DNA from: Stomoxys calcitrans
Lineage: Eukaryota; Arthropoda; Insecta; Diptera; Muscidae
Length of the DNA stretch: 64,000 bases
Reading direction: 5' to 3'
Assembly (NCBI RefSeq): GCF_963082655.1
Contig: NC_081553.1
Span: forward strand, 44,051,260 to 44,115,259
In this document: piece after piece, positions 45,618-55,206 of the stretch
Layout: each line of letters starts with the position of its first letter
Position numbering within the stretch: position 1 is the first letter of the stretch
The notes under the pieces: generated by a model
Told to the model about the DNA's origin: nothing
Databases searched by the model: none
Seen by the model: only the letters and a program-made list of their open reading frames with translations
Translations under genes and position numbers: made by a program

Positions 45618-48600
45618 ATGTCCTTAGAGAAATTTATTCGTTTGGCCGATAACTTGGTTGAGTTTGAGGCTGCACTAAACGGCAATGAGTTACTTGTGAC
45701 GTCGATTTGTCTGATAGAGACCCATAGGGACGAGGCTAAGTCCCTTTGGTCTCGATTGAAGCTGACATATGAGAAATGCCTCGCCGATATGGCTATTGAG
45801 AAGTCGGATGGTGGCGGAGCCGCTCAGGATCTTGAGTCAGTCAAGGAGAAATACAAAAATTCTTACTGCACGTACTGTCGCTGTGTTTCCAAACTGACCG
45901 AATCCATTCAGACAGTTTCAAGTTCGAATATGGATTCCAGTCAAAGTTTCAATTTGCCTCCAATCGAATTGAACGTTTTCCAAGGTGACTTCAAATCCTG
46001 GCCGACTTTTCGGGACATATTCACTGCGATTTGTGTGAGGAACCCCAGATTAAGCCCAGTTGAGAAACTGTTTCATTTGTCCCAGAAGACGAAAGGTGAA
46101 GCACATGAAATTGTGGCTAAAAGTCCCCTTACGAATGAGGGTTTCCAAACAGCTTGGAAGAATCTATGTGCACGTTATGACAATAAACGGGTTCTGATCA
46201 ATGAACAATTGAAGACACTCTTCAGTCTTTCTGCCATCCATACGGAATCAGCGAATTCACTCAAGCAGTTGCAAAGGGATATCAACTCCTGTATATCCAC
46301 TCTAGGAAGTCATGAGATCGATACGGAAAGTTGGAATCCAATTTTTATCTTCCTATGCTCGAATTGTCTCCCCGATTCCACTTTGACGCTTTGGGAGCAG
46401 ACCCTAAGCGATAAGACCAGCATTCCAAAGTGGTCTGATTTTGATGATTTCCTGACCAATCGCCATAGGACGCTTGAGTCAGTTTCCGAAATCAAAGGTT
46501 CTAAGGAGCCGAACTCTTCTAATCATAAATCCAAGGGACATAACAACTTTAAGGCCAAGTCTGACAAGGTACGGGCGTTTCAGGCTCAGGTTAATCAGGC
46601 CACTTGTAAGCTTTGTCCAAAGGAAGTCCATGTCATTAGAAAATGTCCGAAATTTCTTAATATGAATCATGACAAGAGATTGGCTGAAATTAAGAAGCAT
46701 AATTTGTGCTTGAACTGTTTCTCCGGCGCTCATGCTGTCAAGGAGTGCAAAAGTAAGCACTCTTGCTACAAATGTAGCAAACGCCATAATACTTTGCTGC
46801 ATAGGGAAACTGAACAACGGAAGGGTCCTGATTCGGTGTCATTTGGTACCAACCAGTCACCAAGAGGTGATGCCCTTCCTCCTCCCGTTGTACCCCAGCC
46901 TTCTACATCCAATTTACAGTCCACTAATACTGCAAACAGTGTCGTCCAGACATGTTTTGCATCCAATTCTAAAGGCGTCTTGTTAGGGACGGCTATGATA
47001 AGAATAATTCTTTCTGGTGTAGTCTACAGAGCTCGTGCACTTCTTGATTCTGGATCCGAGGGCACTTTCATTTCAGAAAAACTTTCTAATTTGCTCAAAC
47101 TTCCGACCAAGCGCATTTCTGCTACTATTTCCGGGCTGAATAATTCTATTTCAGCGGCAGTGCAGAAGGAATGTAGGTTTGTTATAGGTTCAGAGATGAA
47201 TAAAGATTTTGAGCTTGTTGTCTCTGCACTTGTAGTTCCACATCTATCCAACAATCTTCCTTCTGGCACGATAGATATACGATCTTTATCTGATCTACCA
47301 CCCCTCCCACTAGCTGATCCCAGATTTTTTGAGAGCGCTAAGGTCGACCTTCTTCTTGGAGCAGATGTTTTCCCTTCAGTTATGTTGTCCAGAAATCAGC
47401 ACAATATCTGCGGTTCGCTCATGGCCCAGGAGACTGTCTTTGGCTGGATCCTTACCGGGCCCATTTCTCCAAGAATGCTTTCATCCTTCTCTACCCAGGT
47501 CTCATTTTTTTGTGAAATTTCCTTAGATAAGGAGATTTCAAGGTTTTGGGAGGTGGAGAATGTTCCACAGAAACGGTTTCCGTCACAAGACGACAGATTT
47601 TGTGAGGCGTTGTATCGGAAAACAACTCTAAGGAATGATGAAGGACGATACGTGGTTTCGTTACCATTCAAAGTCACATATCCAGATGGCATATGCCTTG
47701 GTCATTCCAGATCTAACGCAATGGCTCAGTTCTTTCGTAATGAAGCGCGTCTACTGCGACACGCCGAGTTGAAGAAGGAATATGATAACACATTGTTGGA
47801 GTATCTCACACTAAATCATATGTTCCATGTCGAAACTCCTGGTTCCTCAGTTCCAGGAACGTCTTACTTTTTACCCCATCATGCGGTAATAAAACCAGAA
47901 AGAACAACTACTAAAGTTCGGGTAGTGTTCAATGCATCCTCTCCTTCATCCAACGGCGTAAGCTTGAACGATATCCTTTATACAGGTCCTGTATTACAAA
48001 ACGACCTAACCGTTCTAATCCTCAAGTGGCGTTTTTATAGATTTGTCCTCAATGGAGATATACAAAAGATGTACAGACAAATCCTTGTCAATCCATCTCA
48101 TACTCCATTTCAACGTATATTGTTTCGAAAATGCCAGAATGATCCATTTAGAGAATTTGAATTGAAGACTGTCACGTTTGGACTAAATTGCGCCCCATAC
48201 TTAGCCATCCGCACCATGGTCCAATTGGCGGATGACGTTCATAACCAATATCCTTTGGCTAGTCGCATACTAAAGGAATGTATGTATGTGGATGATGCAT
48301 TAGTAGGTGCCCACTCTATTCAAATGGCAATTGATACTAGAGATGAATTGATCCAAGCCCTCAATTCAGCAGGGTTTGAGATGCGCAAATGGATTTCCAA
48401 TGTCAAATGTATACTAGAGGGACTCCCCTCCGATCATCTGTTATGTGGGGATTTATTGGAATTTGAAGATCGCAGCTCTGCCAAGACACTGGGCATCCAT
48501 TGGAACGCCCACTCTGATGAATTTTTCTTTGCTACTACTCAATTTCCAACCGATTGTTCCTATACAAAAAGAGAAGTCCTTTCTCAGATATCCAAATTGT

Positions 48601-50849
48601 TCGATCCAGCTGGCTGGTTGTCACCCATCATCATAATTGCTAAGATTATAATGCAAAGAATATGGATGGACCACGTTGAATGGGATGAAATAATTTCTTC
48701 AGAACCTCTATCCATGTGGAAGGCGTTTCAGTCCAAGTACTCCCGAATAGGTCATATTAAAATTCCAAGATGGGTAGACTATTCCCCTGGTGGCACCATT
48801 GAATTTCATGGGTTTTCAGATGCCTCAGAAAAGGCTTATGCTGCGGCTATTTATGTTCGTGTCATTTATCCAAATTCAATATCAGCCCATTTGATAAGTT
48901 CCAAGACCAAAGTGGCCCCACTAAAAACCCTATCGATTCCAAGGTTAGAGCTTTGTGGAGCCACACTATTGGCTGAGATGGTCGACAACTTAATCCCACA
49001 GTTTGATGTACAAAAGTTTTCCTTGTTTTGTTGGACGGACTCTACAATTGTCTTGTCGTGGCTGGCAAAACCTCCTTGTTGTTGGAACACGTTTGTGGCA
49101 AACAGGGTTTCAAAGATAACGCAAGTGGTGGACCCTTCCAAATGGTCACATGTGGATTCTGAAAGCAATCCAGCGGATTTAGCGAGCCGAGGTGCTTATC
49201 CGGACGATTTGATAAGCAATAAACTTTGGTGGAATGGACCGATGTGGTTATCGAAGTCATCGAAATATTGGCCTAAAAGTTTTATTGATACAGCCGAAGA
49301 AACAGATTTGGAGAAAAAGCCAATAAAAGTCCACTTTAGTTATTTCCAAAATTTTGAAGACATATTGGACCGATTCTCTTCCTTTTCAAGAGCTCTTCGA
49401 GTTGTTGCGTACATATACCGATTTTATTTCAACACTCATCCAAAATTTCGATCCAACTACCACCGACCCGACAAAATAATTACCAATTCTGAAATCCTTT
49501 ATATCCGAAAAACTCTTGTATCCATCTGCCAAAAAGCCTTTTATCCGAACGAGTATATGGCGCTTAATTCCAAAAAGCCCATTTCATCCACGAGTTCACT
49601 TTTATCCTTAAATCCATTTATTGATGCAGAAGGGATTATGCGTATTTGTGGAAGATTAGAATTGTCTCCAATGCTATCCTACAATGAGAGACATCCAATT
49701 CTTCTTCCGTACAGCTGTCAATATTCACGACTTCTTATCCTCTTCATTCATCAGATCAGTTTACATGGTGGAAATCAACTTGTACTTCGTCTGGTAAGAA
49801 CTCAATATTGGATTCCTAAGGTGCAAAACCTTATCAAAACTACTATCAACCGCTGTAAAACTTGTATTATTTACAAGAAAAAATGCCAACAACAATTAAT
49901 GGCCGCGTTGCCTCCTGAACGCTGCGAAGTTTCTCGCCCTTTTACTCATACAGGACTTGATTTCGCCGGCCCTTTTGAGATGAAAAGTTACGCAGGGAGG
50001 TTCTGCCGAATGTCTAAAGCTTACGTCTGTGTATTCGTCTGTTTTTCCACTAAGGCGATACATTTGGAGACGACCTCTGATTTATCCACATCATGTTTCC
50101 TTGCTGCCTTTAGTCGCTTTATATCCCGACGAGGTTGTCCACTTCATATACATTCCGATAATGGGACAACTTTTGTCGGTGCATCCAAAATAATTGCAAA
50201 GGAATTTATCCAGACATCCCAGAAAGCGGTAACTGCGAACTATTCACATCAGAATTTGACCTGGCATTTTATTCCGCCCGGAGCGCCCCATATGGGAGGA
50301 CTATGGGAAGCGGGGGTCAAAAGCTTCAAGCAACACTTCAAGAAAACTATTGGTCTCCAAAAATTTACTTTTGAAGAATTCCAGACATTATTATCCAAAA
50401 TAGAAGCATGCCTTAATTCCAGGCCAATCTCTCCCAATTCGCAAAGTCCATCAGATTTGACAGCATTGACACCGGGTCATTTCCTAATTGGATCCCCTAT
50501 ATTGGCTCCTCTAGAACCAGAAGTTAGCCAAACACCCATTTCCATCCAGAATCGTTGGCAACGAATAAAAACTCTTCATCAACACTTCTGTTCCAGATGG
50601 AAAAACGAATATCTTAAGGAATTGCAAAAGCGTACAAAGTGGAAAAAACCTGAAGAGAATTTGAAGGAAGAAATGCTTGTTGTTGTCAAGGAAGAAAACC
50701 TACCCCCTAATAGCTGGCGACTCGGCAGAATTATCAAAGTTCACCGTGGTGACGATAAACGTGTTAGAGTTGCTGAAGTACTAACACAAAGGGGCACAAT
50801 TACAAGGCCAATCACGAAACTTGTCGTGATTTCGGATGAATCCTCTTAA
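45618..50849 (+). CDS. BEL/Pao Gag-Pol polyprotein, intact
   Basis: 1743 residues without a stop or frameshift. The N-terminal third is a DUF1759-type Gag, with zinc knuckles C330-C333-H338-C343 and C364-C367-H372-C377, then a third CxxC cluster ending LLH. The retropepsin has DSGS at 477-480. The A17-type reverse transcriptase has D814 and YVDD at 890-893. RNase H begins near GFSDAS (D1068). Integrase has the zinc site H1378, H1383, C1413, C1416 and candidate catalytic D1448, D1514 and E1564, then a DUF5641-type C-terminus. This length and order are normal for BEL/Pao. The ATG has AAG before it and follows the leader. Products copy and insert the element. Confidence 0.97.
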   Translation: MSLEKFIRLADNLVEFEAALNGNELLVTSICLIETHRDEAKSLWSRLKLTYEKCLADMAIEKSDGGGAAQDLESVKEKYKNSYCTYCRCVSKLTESIQTVSSSNMDSSQSFNLPPIELNVFQGDFKSWPTFRDIFTAICVRNPRLSPVEKLFHLSQKTKGEAHEIVAKSPLTNEGFQTAWKNLCARYDNKRVLINEQLKTLFSLSAIHTESANSLKQLQRDINSCISTLGSHEIDTESWNPIFIFLCSNCLPDSTLTLWEQTLSDKTSIPKWSDFDDFLTNRHRTLESVSEIKGSKEPNSSNHKSKGHNNFKAKSDKVRAFQAQVNQATCKLCPKEVHVIRKCPKFLNMNHDKRLAEIKKHNLCLNCFSGAHAVKECKSKHSCYKCSKRHNTLLHRETEQRKGPDSVSFGTNQSPRGDALPPPVVPQPSTSNLQSTNTANSVVQTCFASNSKGVLLGTAMIRIILSGVVYRARALLDSGSEGTFISEKLSNLLKLPTKRISATISGLNNSISAAVQKECRFVIGSEMNKDFELVVSALVVPHLSNNLPSGTIDIRSLSDLPPLPLADPRFFESAKVDLLLGADVFPSVMLSRNQHNICGSLMAQETVFGWILTGPISPRMLSSFSTQVSFFCEISLDKEISRFWEVENVPQKRFPSQDDRFCEALYRKTTLRNDEGRYVVSLPFKVTYPDGICLGHSRSNAMAQFFRNEARLLRHAELKKEYDNTLLEYLTLNHMFHVETPGSSVPGTSYFLPHHAVIKPERTTTKVRVVFNASSPSSNGVSLNDILYTGPVLQNDLTVLILKWRFYRFVLNGDIQKMYRQILVNPSHTPFQRILFRKCQNDPFREFELKTVTFGLNCAPYLAIRTMVQLADDVHNQYPLASRILKECMYVDDALVGAHSIQMAIDTRDELIQALNSAGFEMRKWISNVKCILEGLPSDHLLCGDLLEFEDRSSAKTLGIHWNAHSDEFFFATTQFPTDCSYTKREVLSQISKLFDPAGWLSPIIIIAKIIMQRIWMDHVEWDEIISSEPLSMWKAFQSKYSRIGHIKIPRWVDYSPGGTIEFHGFSDASEKAYAAAIYVRVIYPNSISAHLISSKTKVAPLKTLSIPRLELCGATLLAEMVDNLIPQFDVQKFSLFCWTDSTIVLSWLAKPPCCWNTFVANRVSKITQVVDPSKWSHVDSESNPADLASRGAYPDDLISNKLWWNGPMWLSKSSKYWPKSFIDTAEETDLEKKPIKVHFSYFQNFEDILDRFSSFSRALRVVAYIYRFYFNTHPKFRSNYHRPDKIITNSEILYIRKTLVSICQKAFYPNEYMALNSKKPISSTSSLLSLNPFIDAEGIMRICGRLELSPMLSYNERHPILLPYSCQYSRLLILFIHQISLHGGNQLVLRLVRTQYWIPKVQNLIKTTINRCKTCIIYKKKCQQQLMAALPPERCEVSRPFTHTGLDFAGPFEMKSYAGRFCRMSKAYVCVFVCFSTKAIHLETTSDLSTSCFLAAFSRFISRRGCPLHIHSDNGTTFVGASKIIAKEFIQTSQKAVTANYSHQNLTWHFIPPGAPHMGGLWEAGVKSFKQHFKKTIGLQKFTFEEFQTLLSKIEACLNSRPISPNSQSPSDLTALTPGHFLIGSPILAPLEPEVSQTPISIQNRWQRIKTLHQHFCSRWKNEYLKELQKRTKWKKPEENLKEEMLVVVKEENLPPNSWRLGRIIKVHRGDDKRVRVAEVLTQRGTITRPITKLVVISDESS

Positions 50850-50934
50850 ACTCTACTGAAATTTATCCAAATCCCTTTCCTAGTCCTCTTTATTCGTATT
50901 TTAAGTTATTTTTCCTGTGAATCCCAATTTCTAA

Positions 50935-50956
50935 ATATTTTTTCCTTTACAGCAAG
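50935..50956 (+). promoter_or_regulatory. Candidate 3' splice site ahead of the second BEL/Pao ORF
   Basis: A T-rich tract ending TTTCCTTTACAG is followed by CAAG and then the ATG at 50957. The gag ATG has a comparable arrangement (TTTCCAG, AGGAACAAG, ATG). This suggests two alternatively spliced messages, one for each ORF. Donor candidates lie at 43596 and 44665. Confidence 0.55.
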
Positions 50957-51850
50957 ATGAATTCCCTCGCAAAGCCCAAGCAACATATGAACTTCGTTTG
51001 CAGATTATGCCGGAAACCCCACGGACTTCGAAACTGCAGAAAGTTCAACAACATGAATATCTCGGAAAGACTTGAAGCTGTTAAGAAATATGGGTACTGT
51101 CCTAATTGCCTAGCCCACTCCCATTCCCAAGGATCGTGCTTTACAAGGACTGGCTGCATGCATTGTCATGAAAAGCACCATTCCCTTCTACACGTAAATC
51201 CTCGACTACGTAAGGGAATGTCATTTTTTTCTGCAAAAAAGAGTCAGCATAAATTAGCTCATCAATCATCAGTTGGAAATCGATCAAAGAGGTCCACACC
51301 ATCGGAAACAATAACTAATAAAGAGGCCCACTCCACGCAAACTGATAGTTCTGCTTCCACATCATTGTGCGCTATCCTTCATCAAAATGCAGCAACATTG
51401 CTCCCTACGGCACTTGTAAAAATTGAAACAAAAGAAGGAAAACGCCTGGCACGTTGTTTGCTAGACACGGCTTCCCGAATGAGCTGGGTTTCAAAAAAGT
51501 TCGTTGACAAATTAAATTTGACGACCTTGGAAATGGATGGAGAAAGAATTTGTCCAGTTATTTTATGGTCATGTGTCGATCCAAACTTCAAAATCCAGAC
51601 CACGCTGAAAGTCAACAATCGCATCAATACAATTACTCCTAAGAAGTCCCTTTCTGAATCCATCCAATCCCATTTCCAGAACTTAATTCTGGCAGACAGG
51701 AAATTCTATAAATCATCATCCATAGACCTGATAATAGGGGTCGATGTTTATTCCCGCATCATCTTAGATGGGATATTTGTTAAAGCAGGTCTACCTACCG
51801 CACAAAATACCTCATTTGGAATTATCTTGTATGGTACTTTTACTACTTAG
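50957..51850 (+). CDS. BEL/Pao second ORF: zinc-knuckle and retropepsin-like protein
   Basis: 297 residues, intact, ending TAG. Zinc-binding clusters: C15-C18-H22-C27, then CPNC...HSQGSC in the canonical CX2CX4HX4C form, then CMHCHEKHHSLLH. The order and the closing LLH match those in Gag of ORF1. After a polar linker comes a retropepsin-like region, with LLDTASRMSW (D170, but DTA where active enzymes have DTG or DSG) and a later DLIIGVDVY corresponding to DLLLGADVF in ORF1. It stops before any RT. No signal peptide or membrane segment, so it is not an envelope. It is likely a duplicated, diverged gag-pro part; a nucleic-acid-binding or Gag-modifying role is only a guess. Confidence 0.85.
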   Translation: MNSLAKPKQHMNFVCRLCRKPHGLRNCRKFNNMNISERLEAVKKYGYCPNCLAHSHSQGSCFTRTGCMHCHEKHHSLLHVNPRLRKGMSFFSAKKSQHKLAHQSSVGNRSKRSTPSETITNKEAHSTQTDSSASTSLCAILHQNAATLLPTALVKIETKEGKRLARCLLDTASRMSWVSKKFVDKLNLTTLEMDGERICPVILWSCVDPNFKIQTTLKVNNRINTITPKKSLSESIQSHFQNLILADRKFYKSSSIDLIIGVDVYSRIILDGIFVKAGLPTAQNTSFGIILYGTFTT

Positions 51851-52095
51851 ATATTAGAGAAATTTGCTGCATAATGAATTTTTATGTGAATCTTATTGAA
51901 TTGAATATTGAATAATTTTATCAACTTGAGTATAATGTATAATGAAGTCAAATAGTTATCAAAATTTTGAATTCCTTTCATTCTCTAAGAAAGATTAATA
52001 GAATTAGTTACTTCTAAACTAAACTTACAAAAAAAAAAAAACATATTTAAGCATTTGCAATATGGATTCATTCCTTTTCGTTGCAGTAATACTGC
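51851..52095 (+). other. 3' untranslated part of the BEL/Pao element
   Basis: AT-rich, with an A-run at about 52029-52041. No open frame or further domain is seen before the polypurine tract. Confidence 0.6.
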
Positions 52096-52108
52096 AAGGC
52101 GGGCAGAA
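52096..52108 (+). other. Polypurine tract
   Basis: AAGGCGGGCAGAA lies directly before the 3' LTR. It is purine-rich with two C interruptions, and its position fits priming of plus-strand synthesis. Confidence 0.65.
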
Positions 52109-52575
52109 TGTTTACGTCAAAGCCGTAAATATGATCCCAATTGGGAATCTAAAAATCCCCAAATTTTTCTCACTTAGATTATAGTGTAAATACGTCTTTA
52201 GTTGCAAGAAAGTATCTGATTACTTTCTTGCCTTTCTTTTGTTCGCCTGCCCCACGAAACGGCCATATTGCGATTGCAATTTCCGCAAATCTGCCTATTC
52301 CTTTTTTACCTGCACAACAGTCCACACCGTACTGGTAAGATCTCATCCATAAGAAAATAAATCCACATCTTGGTTCCATATTTGTAATTCCGTGTGTTTT
52401 ATTTTCTTGTTCTTGTTTTCTATTTCGTTGGGATCTTTAATAATTGAGTTGCAAACCAATCGAAATTTGGATTCTATTGGTTTGCCTTGGCTCAAGAGCG
52501 ATTTTTTTTGATCCAGGTCGTATTTGCTCCAGCTTACTCCTAAGCAATTTCCAATTCAGCGATTTAGCCTGAACA
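52109..52575 (+). repeat. 3' LTR of the BEL/Pao element
   Basis: 467 bp; I see no difference from the 5' LTR when compared line by line. The polyadenylation signal AATAAA is at 52356-52361. GATGC follows at 52576-52580. The 66-codon open frames on the minus strand of both LTRs have no supporting feature. Confidence 0.95.
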
Positions 52576-52633
52576 GATGCGTTGCAAACGGAATGACAAA
52601 ATGAATATACCCCCATCCATCAGTGGTGGGTAT
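52576..52633 (+). mobile_element. A-subfamily element, right part after BEL/Pao
   Basis: 'gttgcaaacggaatgac' to 'agtggtgggtat' is the missing terminus of the element that starts at 41812. Confidence 0.85.
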
Positions 52634-52636
52634 AAA

Positions 52637-52895
52637 TGCAAATTTTGCCCATGAACATTCCACTAAGGAACAGGGGCAAACTTCTCACATATCAATGAAT
52701 GCAGTCCGATTAAAGTTTTAAGCTTAATGATAAGGGACCTACTTTTTATAGCCGAGTCCGAACGGCGTGCCGTACTGCGACACCTCTTTGGGGAACCATG
52801 GCTAAAAATTTTTTCTGATAGTCTCGCCAGGATTCGAACCCAGGCGTTCAGCGTCATAGGTGGACATGCTAACCTCTGCGCTACGTTGGCGGGTA
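52637..52895 (-). mobile_element. tRNA-derived SINE copy 4, best-preserved promoter
   Basis: On the minus strand the head reads TAGCGCAGAGGTTAGCATG (A box) and GGGTTCGAATCCTGGCG (B box), both close to the Pol III consensus. The body follows with 'gtgtcgcagtacggc' and a tail ending in 'ttgcatt'. It has a promoter of tRNA type but no tRNA fold beyond it. It lies between an A-element tail and a B array. Confidence 0.85.
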
Positions 52896-54234
52896 TAATA
52901 AAGCTTTTATTCGCTTCAGACCCTTTATCGGGATATCGGTCTGTATGACAGCTATATCTAAATGTAGTCGGATCCCAACCATATATGAGTTGGATGTTGG
53001 GAAAATTAAAACTACCCTTCAGCGAAATCGGGTAATAAATAGAGCTTTTGTGGGCTTCAGACCTTTCATCGGCAGATCGGTCTATATTGCAGCTGTATCT
53101 AAATATAGTCCGATTTGAACTACAGTTGAGTACTACGTTAGGAGGCGTAAAATCAAATTTTAGCGAAATCGGTTAAAAAATAAAGCTTTTATGGATTATC
53201 TGGAGATCAGTCTCTATGGCAGCTATACCTAAATAAAGTCCGATTTGATCCATATATCGAAAGGCTTAAGATAACCTTCTGTTTCAAATTTCAGCGAAAT
53301 CGGTTAAAAAATAAAGCTTTTATGGGCTTCACTCCCTTTATCGGCAGATCGGTCTATATGGCAGCTACATCTGAATATAGTCCAAACTGAACCATATTTA
53401 GGTCGGATGTTGGGAGGCTTAAAACTGCGCACCATTCCAAATTTCAGTGAAATCGAATTAAGAATAAAACTTTTATGGTCTTCAGACCCTTTATCGGGAG
53501 ATCGGTCTATATAGTAGCTATATCTAAATATAGTCCAATCTAAACCATATTTGGGTCAGATGTCGGGAAGCCTTATGCTACTCACTGTTTCAAATTTTGG
53601 CAATAAATTTTGGTAATAAATAAAGCTTTTATAGGCTTCAGACCCTTTTTCGGGAGATCGGTCTATATGGCAGTTATATCTAAATATGGACCGATGTAAT
53701 CTATATTTAAGTCAGATGTCGGGAGGCTTAAAATAACCAACTGCAAAATCGGGTAATAAATAAAGCTTTTATGGGCTTCAGAACCTGTATCGGGAGATCG
53801 TTCTATATCGCAGCTATATCTAAATATAGTCCAATTTGAATAATATGCTGGAAGGCCTAACGCTACTCACTGTTTAAAATTTCAGCAAAATCGGATGAAA
53901 AAATTAAGTTTTTATGGGCATAAGACCTTTTATCGGAAAATCGGTCTATATATCAGCTATATCCAAATATGGTCCGATTTGGCCCGTTCAAGAACTTAAC
54001 CAGCGTGCATCAAAATTTCAGCTCAATATCTCAATTTTTGAAGGCTCTAGAGTGATTACAACAGACGGACGGACAGACGTATAGGCGGACAGACATACGG
54101 ACACCGTTAAATGGTCTTTGAGTTTTACGACGATCCAAAATATATATACTTTGTGGGGTCGGAAATTGATATTTCGATGGGTTGCAAACGGAATGACTAA
54201 ATGAATGTACCCCTAGTCCTTCGGTGGTGGGTAT
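52896..54234 (+). mobile_element. B-subfamily element, head replaced
   Basis: It starts inside the array ('aataaagcttttattcgc') beside the SINE, has about eight 153-bp units and the tail with 'gacggacggacagacg', and ends GGTGGGTAT. The AAAAAGTAAAAGCG of a C element follows directly. Confidence 0.75.
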
Positions 54235-54236
54235 AA

Positions 54237-55082
54237 AAAGTAAAAGCGTGCTAAATTCGAGCGGGCAAAATTTGAAAAGCCACCACAATGGGTTCTTGTA
54301 AAATATGGGAGCTATATCTGGTTATAGACCGATTTGGACAGTACTCAGCACAGTTGTTGAGAGTCATAACAGAATATTATGTGCAAAATTTCAGCCAAAT
54401 CGGATGAAAATTGAGGCTTCCAGGGGCTCAAGAAGTCAAATCGGGAGATCGGTTTATATGGAAGCTATATCAGGTTCTTGACCGATTTAAACGGTACTTG
54501 GCACAGATGTTGGAAATCATAACAGAACACTATGTGCAAAATTTCAACCTAATCGGGGGATCGGTTTATATGAGAGATATATCAGATTATAGACCGATTT
54601 GGGTCGTAGCTGACACAGTGGTTGGTAGTCATAATGTTCAAAATTTCAGCCAGAACGGATGAAAATTGAGGATTCCAGGGGTTCAAATAGTTAAATCGGC
54701 TATATCAAGTTCTTGGCTGATTTGGACCTTACTTGGCACAATTGGTGGATGTCAAAATAGAACACTATGTGCAAAATTGCAGACATTTTTGTTTTCAGGG
54801 GCTCAAGAAGTAAAAACGGGAGATCGGTTAATACAGGAGCTATATCTAAATCATAACCGATATGACCCATTTACAGTCCTCAATTATCTGCGTCAATACA
54901 AAGTTTCTGTGCAAAATTTCAAGCGGGTAGCTCTACGCGTTCGATCGCTATCGTGATTTCGACAGACGGACGGACATGGCTAAATCGAATCAAAATGTCG
55001 AGACGGTAGCAGATCAATATTTGGAGGTCTTGCAAACGGAATGACTTGATTAGTATACCCCCATCCTATGCTGGTGGTTAGA
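54237..55082 (+). mobile_element. C-subfamily element
   Basis: The head is decayed ('agtaaaagcgtgctaaattc', 'gccaccacaatgggttc'). Four units follow with 'cggtttatatggaagc' and 'cacagttgttgagagtc', then the block 'gacagacggacggacatgg' and a decayed end 'ctggtggttaga'. Confidence 0.7.
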
Positions 55083-55123
55083 AAAACAATGCAATGTTAT
55101 TAAATAGTATGCATTTTTAAAAA

Positions 55124-55129
55124 TTTATT
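55124..55129 (-). terminator. Candidate polyadenylation signal of host gene 2
   Basis: AATAAA on the minus strand, 78 nt after the stop codon of the gene at 55207-56217. It is called by position only. Confidence 0.5.
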
Positions 55130-55206
55130 AAAAGTTATTTTTTTTTAATTTTATCTTTTTGAAGATGATGGCATTGAATATATGTATTTGCGGATATGAT
55201 GAATTT

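Larger units (their letters stand above)
43370..52575 (+). mobile_element. Complete BEL/Pao LTR retrotransposon
   Basis: 9206 bp, bounded by two 467-bp LTRs of the TG...CA type and by the 5-bp target duplication GATGC (43365-43369 and 52576-52580). Internal order: primer-binding site, a 1.78-kb leader, an uninterrupted gag-pol ORF with pro, RT, RNase H and integrase in BEL/Pao order, a second ORF, a polypurine tract and the 3' LTR. I see no difference between the LTRs, so insertion is recent and the copy may still be active. It sits inside the tail of an A element, which must be older. Confidence 0.97.

Noticed and set aside
50957..51850. Envelope-like protein in the BEL/Pao element
   Set aside because: The ORF has the env position but no signal peptide, furin-type site or membrane segment; its content is zinc knuckles and a retropepsin-like part.
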